From positions 16,402,746 through 16,466,745 of the forward strand of contig NC_052357.1 in assembly GCF_009727055.1 (NCBI RefSeq): DNA of 64,000 nucleotides. The letters are read 5' to 3'. A program made the translations under genes and the position numbers. Below, piece by piece: positions 61,724-64,000 of the stretch; position 1 is the stretch's first letter, and each line of letters begins with the position of its first letter. Origin of the DNA: Benincasa hispida. Lineage: Eukaryota > Streptophyta > Magnoliopsida > Cucurbitales > Cucurbitaceae. The notes under the pieces were generated by a model that saw only the letters and a program-made list of their open reading frames with translations, did not search any database and was not told the origin of the DNA.

Positions 61724-62058
61724 GGGGTGTCCTATACAAAGAGTTTGTATTAGACCTGACCACGAAGTGTTAACGTCTCATTATATAACACCGTTCATGA
61801 CTGAGACTTCCTTTCATTAGGATGACCATAGGTAACATAACCTTAATCCTGAGTAAGTTGGGAACTCCTACCATTAAGGGTGATCCTTTGATTTGCATGG
61901 GTACGAGTGGCTAGGCCGCCGACTCAAACCTACCACTTTGGGGATTCGTCTGATTTGGGAGCTGGGAACTTAGCTACACAAGATGGAATTCACTCCTTCC
62001 CCGAAGCAGAGGTAAGTAGATAGATAGCTCCCTTAAGGGCTGATTCTAGGGCTTGAAC

Positions 62059-64000
62059 TGTTGAGATTGGTGTTCTAATTCTCCCGGAGTCTCGTTATTT
62101 GTAATGAAACACATTGTTTGATGAATAAAATAAATGTTATTTCATTCTGACATTTACTCATATCCAATAGACAAAGCCCCATGGTTATCTTATGTACACT
62201 TAAGCATGTATATGTTATATACAAGTGGATCATGACATAAGTGATAACCTAAATAGGCCTGTAGTATAAGGATTAAAGTGGGATACCTGATCCTGGTGAC
62301 ACTATGGATACAACTCGCTTTATAGAGGTTTGCAAGTGTTGTAAACTACTACAGATGGTAGATCCTGACCATTCATGTGGAGATGCGCGAGCGGGGGTGT
62401 CCTATACAAAGAGTTTGTATAAAACTGGACCATGAGATGACTAGACTCTGTATATAACGCTGTTGATATTAGAGACTTACATCTCACCTAAACGACCATA
62501 GGTGACATGACTTCAATTCTGAGTGTTTTGGGAACTCCTGCCTTTGAGGGCGGTCCTTTGATTAGTATGAGTGAGAGTGGCTAGATTGTCAATCAACATG
62601 CCTACTTTTTTAGGGACTTGTCTGATCTGGGAGCTGGGAACTCAATACACATGATGGAATTCACTTCTTTCCTGAAGCAGGGATAAGTAGAGAGATTTTT
62701 CCCTTAAGGGCTGATTCCAGGGCTTGAACATAATAGCCACAGCTTCTCTTTGGAAGAGAGGACTCAGTCATAGTAGGACTATGACTTATTTTCATTAGAG
62801 GGATCAGTGATACTTAAGGAGTTAGATATAACTATAGGGGCATAACGGTTATTGGCCGAGCTGTACTTACGAGCGATCTGTGAAGGGTTGTCGCATTGCT
62901 GATGGTTAAGATGGACACTAATATATCTGTGGTAAGGAGAGTTCAGCTGTCGGTCTTTAGTGGAGTGCTTGACAATTAATGGATGGTGGATCCCATGACT
63001 AAAGAGTTTAGTAAGTTATTCATGTACCATTAGAGCATCGAGCTATAGGTCCATAAGGTCCACTTGGTAGCTCAATGGATTCAGTTGAGGATCAGATCTT
63101 GGTATTGATTTAAAATGTTCAAATTAACAAGAGGTAATTCGATTATATATGATTTGATCGGTATAATGTATGAGATACATCTAGTGGTGGATTGATATAA
63201 ACGAGATTTACATTAAGTGCCATGGAATAGAAAAAGAGCTATGGTTTGTATGTTTCATAAGATGAAATATTAAAACTATAGGTTATAAATATATTATGGT
63301 AAGCTAATTATCATTTATATTTATAATAATATTAATTATTGGATAATTAACACTTTTTCTCTAATAACCAATTGAGTAGGAGGTTATTGGTGGTTTCATG
63401 GTAACCTTGAGATAAAAGGAAAAATATTTTTCTAGTTTTAGTAAGAAAAATGTTGAATTTTATGAATTTGAGATTTCCTCTCTCGGAAATATTCTCACGG
63501 AAGTTGTCAAGTAAATTGGATTTACTAAGCGACAGCTTGGATAAGGTAAACGATCGTGGAGTGTTAGTAGGTGACTAATACTCAGCTAAGTGATGAACTA
63601 AATGACCGCATAACTTTTGCTAGATGATCGCATAGCTTTAGTTAAACGATTGGGCGTCGACTCATACGATAGGTTCTGCCTTCTCCCACTTGCTCAATCC
63701 TTTACACGATTGTTGTTTCCTCCATTTTCTGCCTCAAACCAAGTCCACACAAAGCCTGTCCTCTGGATTCTCACACTGAGAATACCAAGGTAGCCTTTTT
63801 GGTAGTGTCATACTCAACTCGACACCATTGAGGTTCTGTGGAGGCCGTTCGTGTTGTTGGGGTGTTCGTGACTGAGGTGATCGTTGAGTTCGAGTGCACG
63901 GTGTTCATGCTGTGTAGCAGTCATGTTGGACGAACATTCGTGGTTACTGTGTTGCTGTGTTCGAGCGTTCGTGATCAAGGAGCTTGGCGATGAGTCTACA
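62059..64000 (+). mobile_element. LTR-A copy cut by the window end
   Basis: Starts tgttgagattggtgttctaa immediately after the previous LTR-A piece and aligns with it and with 41689-43710. It contains a taaacgatcg motif cluster at 63525-63720 and a tcgtgttgttgggg-type repeat toward the end. Neither a 3' end nor an internal region is visible. Confidence 0.8.

Larger units (their letters stand above)
52236..62058 (+). mobile_element. LTR-A copy split into three pieces by two insertions
   Basis: Pieces 52236-52313, 59818-60045 and 61724-62058 join in order to give a normal LTR-A sequence. The first gap is the copia element 52314-59817, the second the LTR-like repeat at 60046-61723. It is cut on the right by the LTR-A starting at 62059. 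Confidence 0.75.

Overview
The window is nuclear DNA of a flowering plant: AT-rich, crowded with Ty1/copia and Ty3/gypsy retrotransposons, and carrying one intact eudicot-type S-adenosylmethionine synthetase gene. The repeat vocabulary (a gypsy gag on the minus strand at 16.9-18.5 kb, TCTATCA arrays, Tourist-like MITEs) recalls Cucurbitaceae, but that is my recollection, not a database match. No CRISPR array, operon, rRNA or tRNA gene was seen, and apart from the synthetase I found no intact host gene.

Layout. 1-11.6 kb: a stack of copia pieces. They comprise a pol split in two (1-392 and 4518-5638), a reversed leader plus LTR (1764-4517), a 3' LTR (5639-7624), and the 3' end of a SIRE/Maximus-like element (7625-8129, 9990-11575) interrupted by a solo LTR with a perfect ATATT target duplication. 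11.6-20.1 kb: minisatellites, then a minus-strand gypsy element split by a plus-strand solo LTR that is itself split by a copia LTR. 20.5-24.2 kb: the host-gene island (21618-22799, minus strand, one coding exon, 5' UTR intron, TATA box). 24.7-27.3 kb: TRIM-like direct repeats and MITEs. 27.3-32.9 kb: a nearly full-length, dead, minus-strand copia element with both LTRs. 33-48 kb: mostly AT-rich non-coding DNA with MITEs, microsatellites, and a copia LTR that carries an opposite-strand solo LTR with a TCCAC target duplication. 46.2-52.2 kb: a tandem duplication of about 4.1 kb whose second copy has an internal deletion. 52.3-59.8 kb: a complete but pol-deleted copia element with two LTRs of about 1.83 kb, inserted in another LTR that continues in pieces to 62.06 kb. 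62.06 kb to the end: one more LTR, cut by the window edge.

Two related large copia LTR families dominate. I call them LTR-A (starts near TGTTGGGGTTGATG) and LTR-B (starts near TGTTGAGTTTTATG). They share a conserved core of several hundred bases although their ends differ.

For biology: the synthetase makes S-adenosylmethionine for methylation, ethylene and polyamine synthesis and is the only element I would call functional. The most unusual signals are a dense array of palindromic taaacgatcg-type motifs in the leader of the 52.3-59.8 kb element, with echoes in LTR-A copies; the conserved core of the LTRs; and the readable insertion and duplication history. All alignments were done by eye, so boundaries without a target duplication are approximate.
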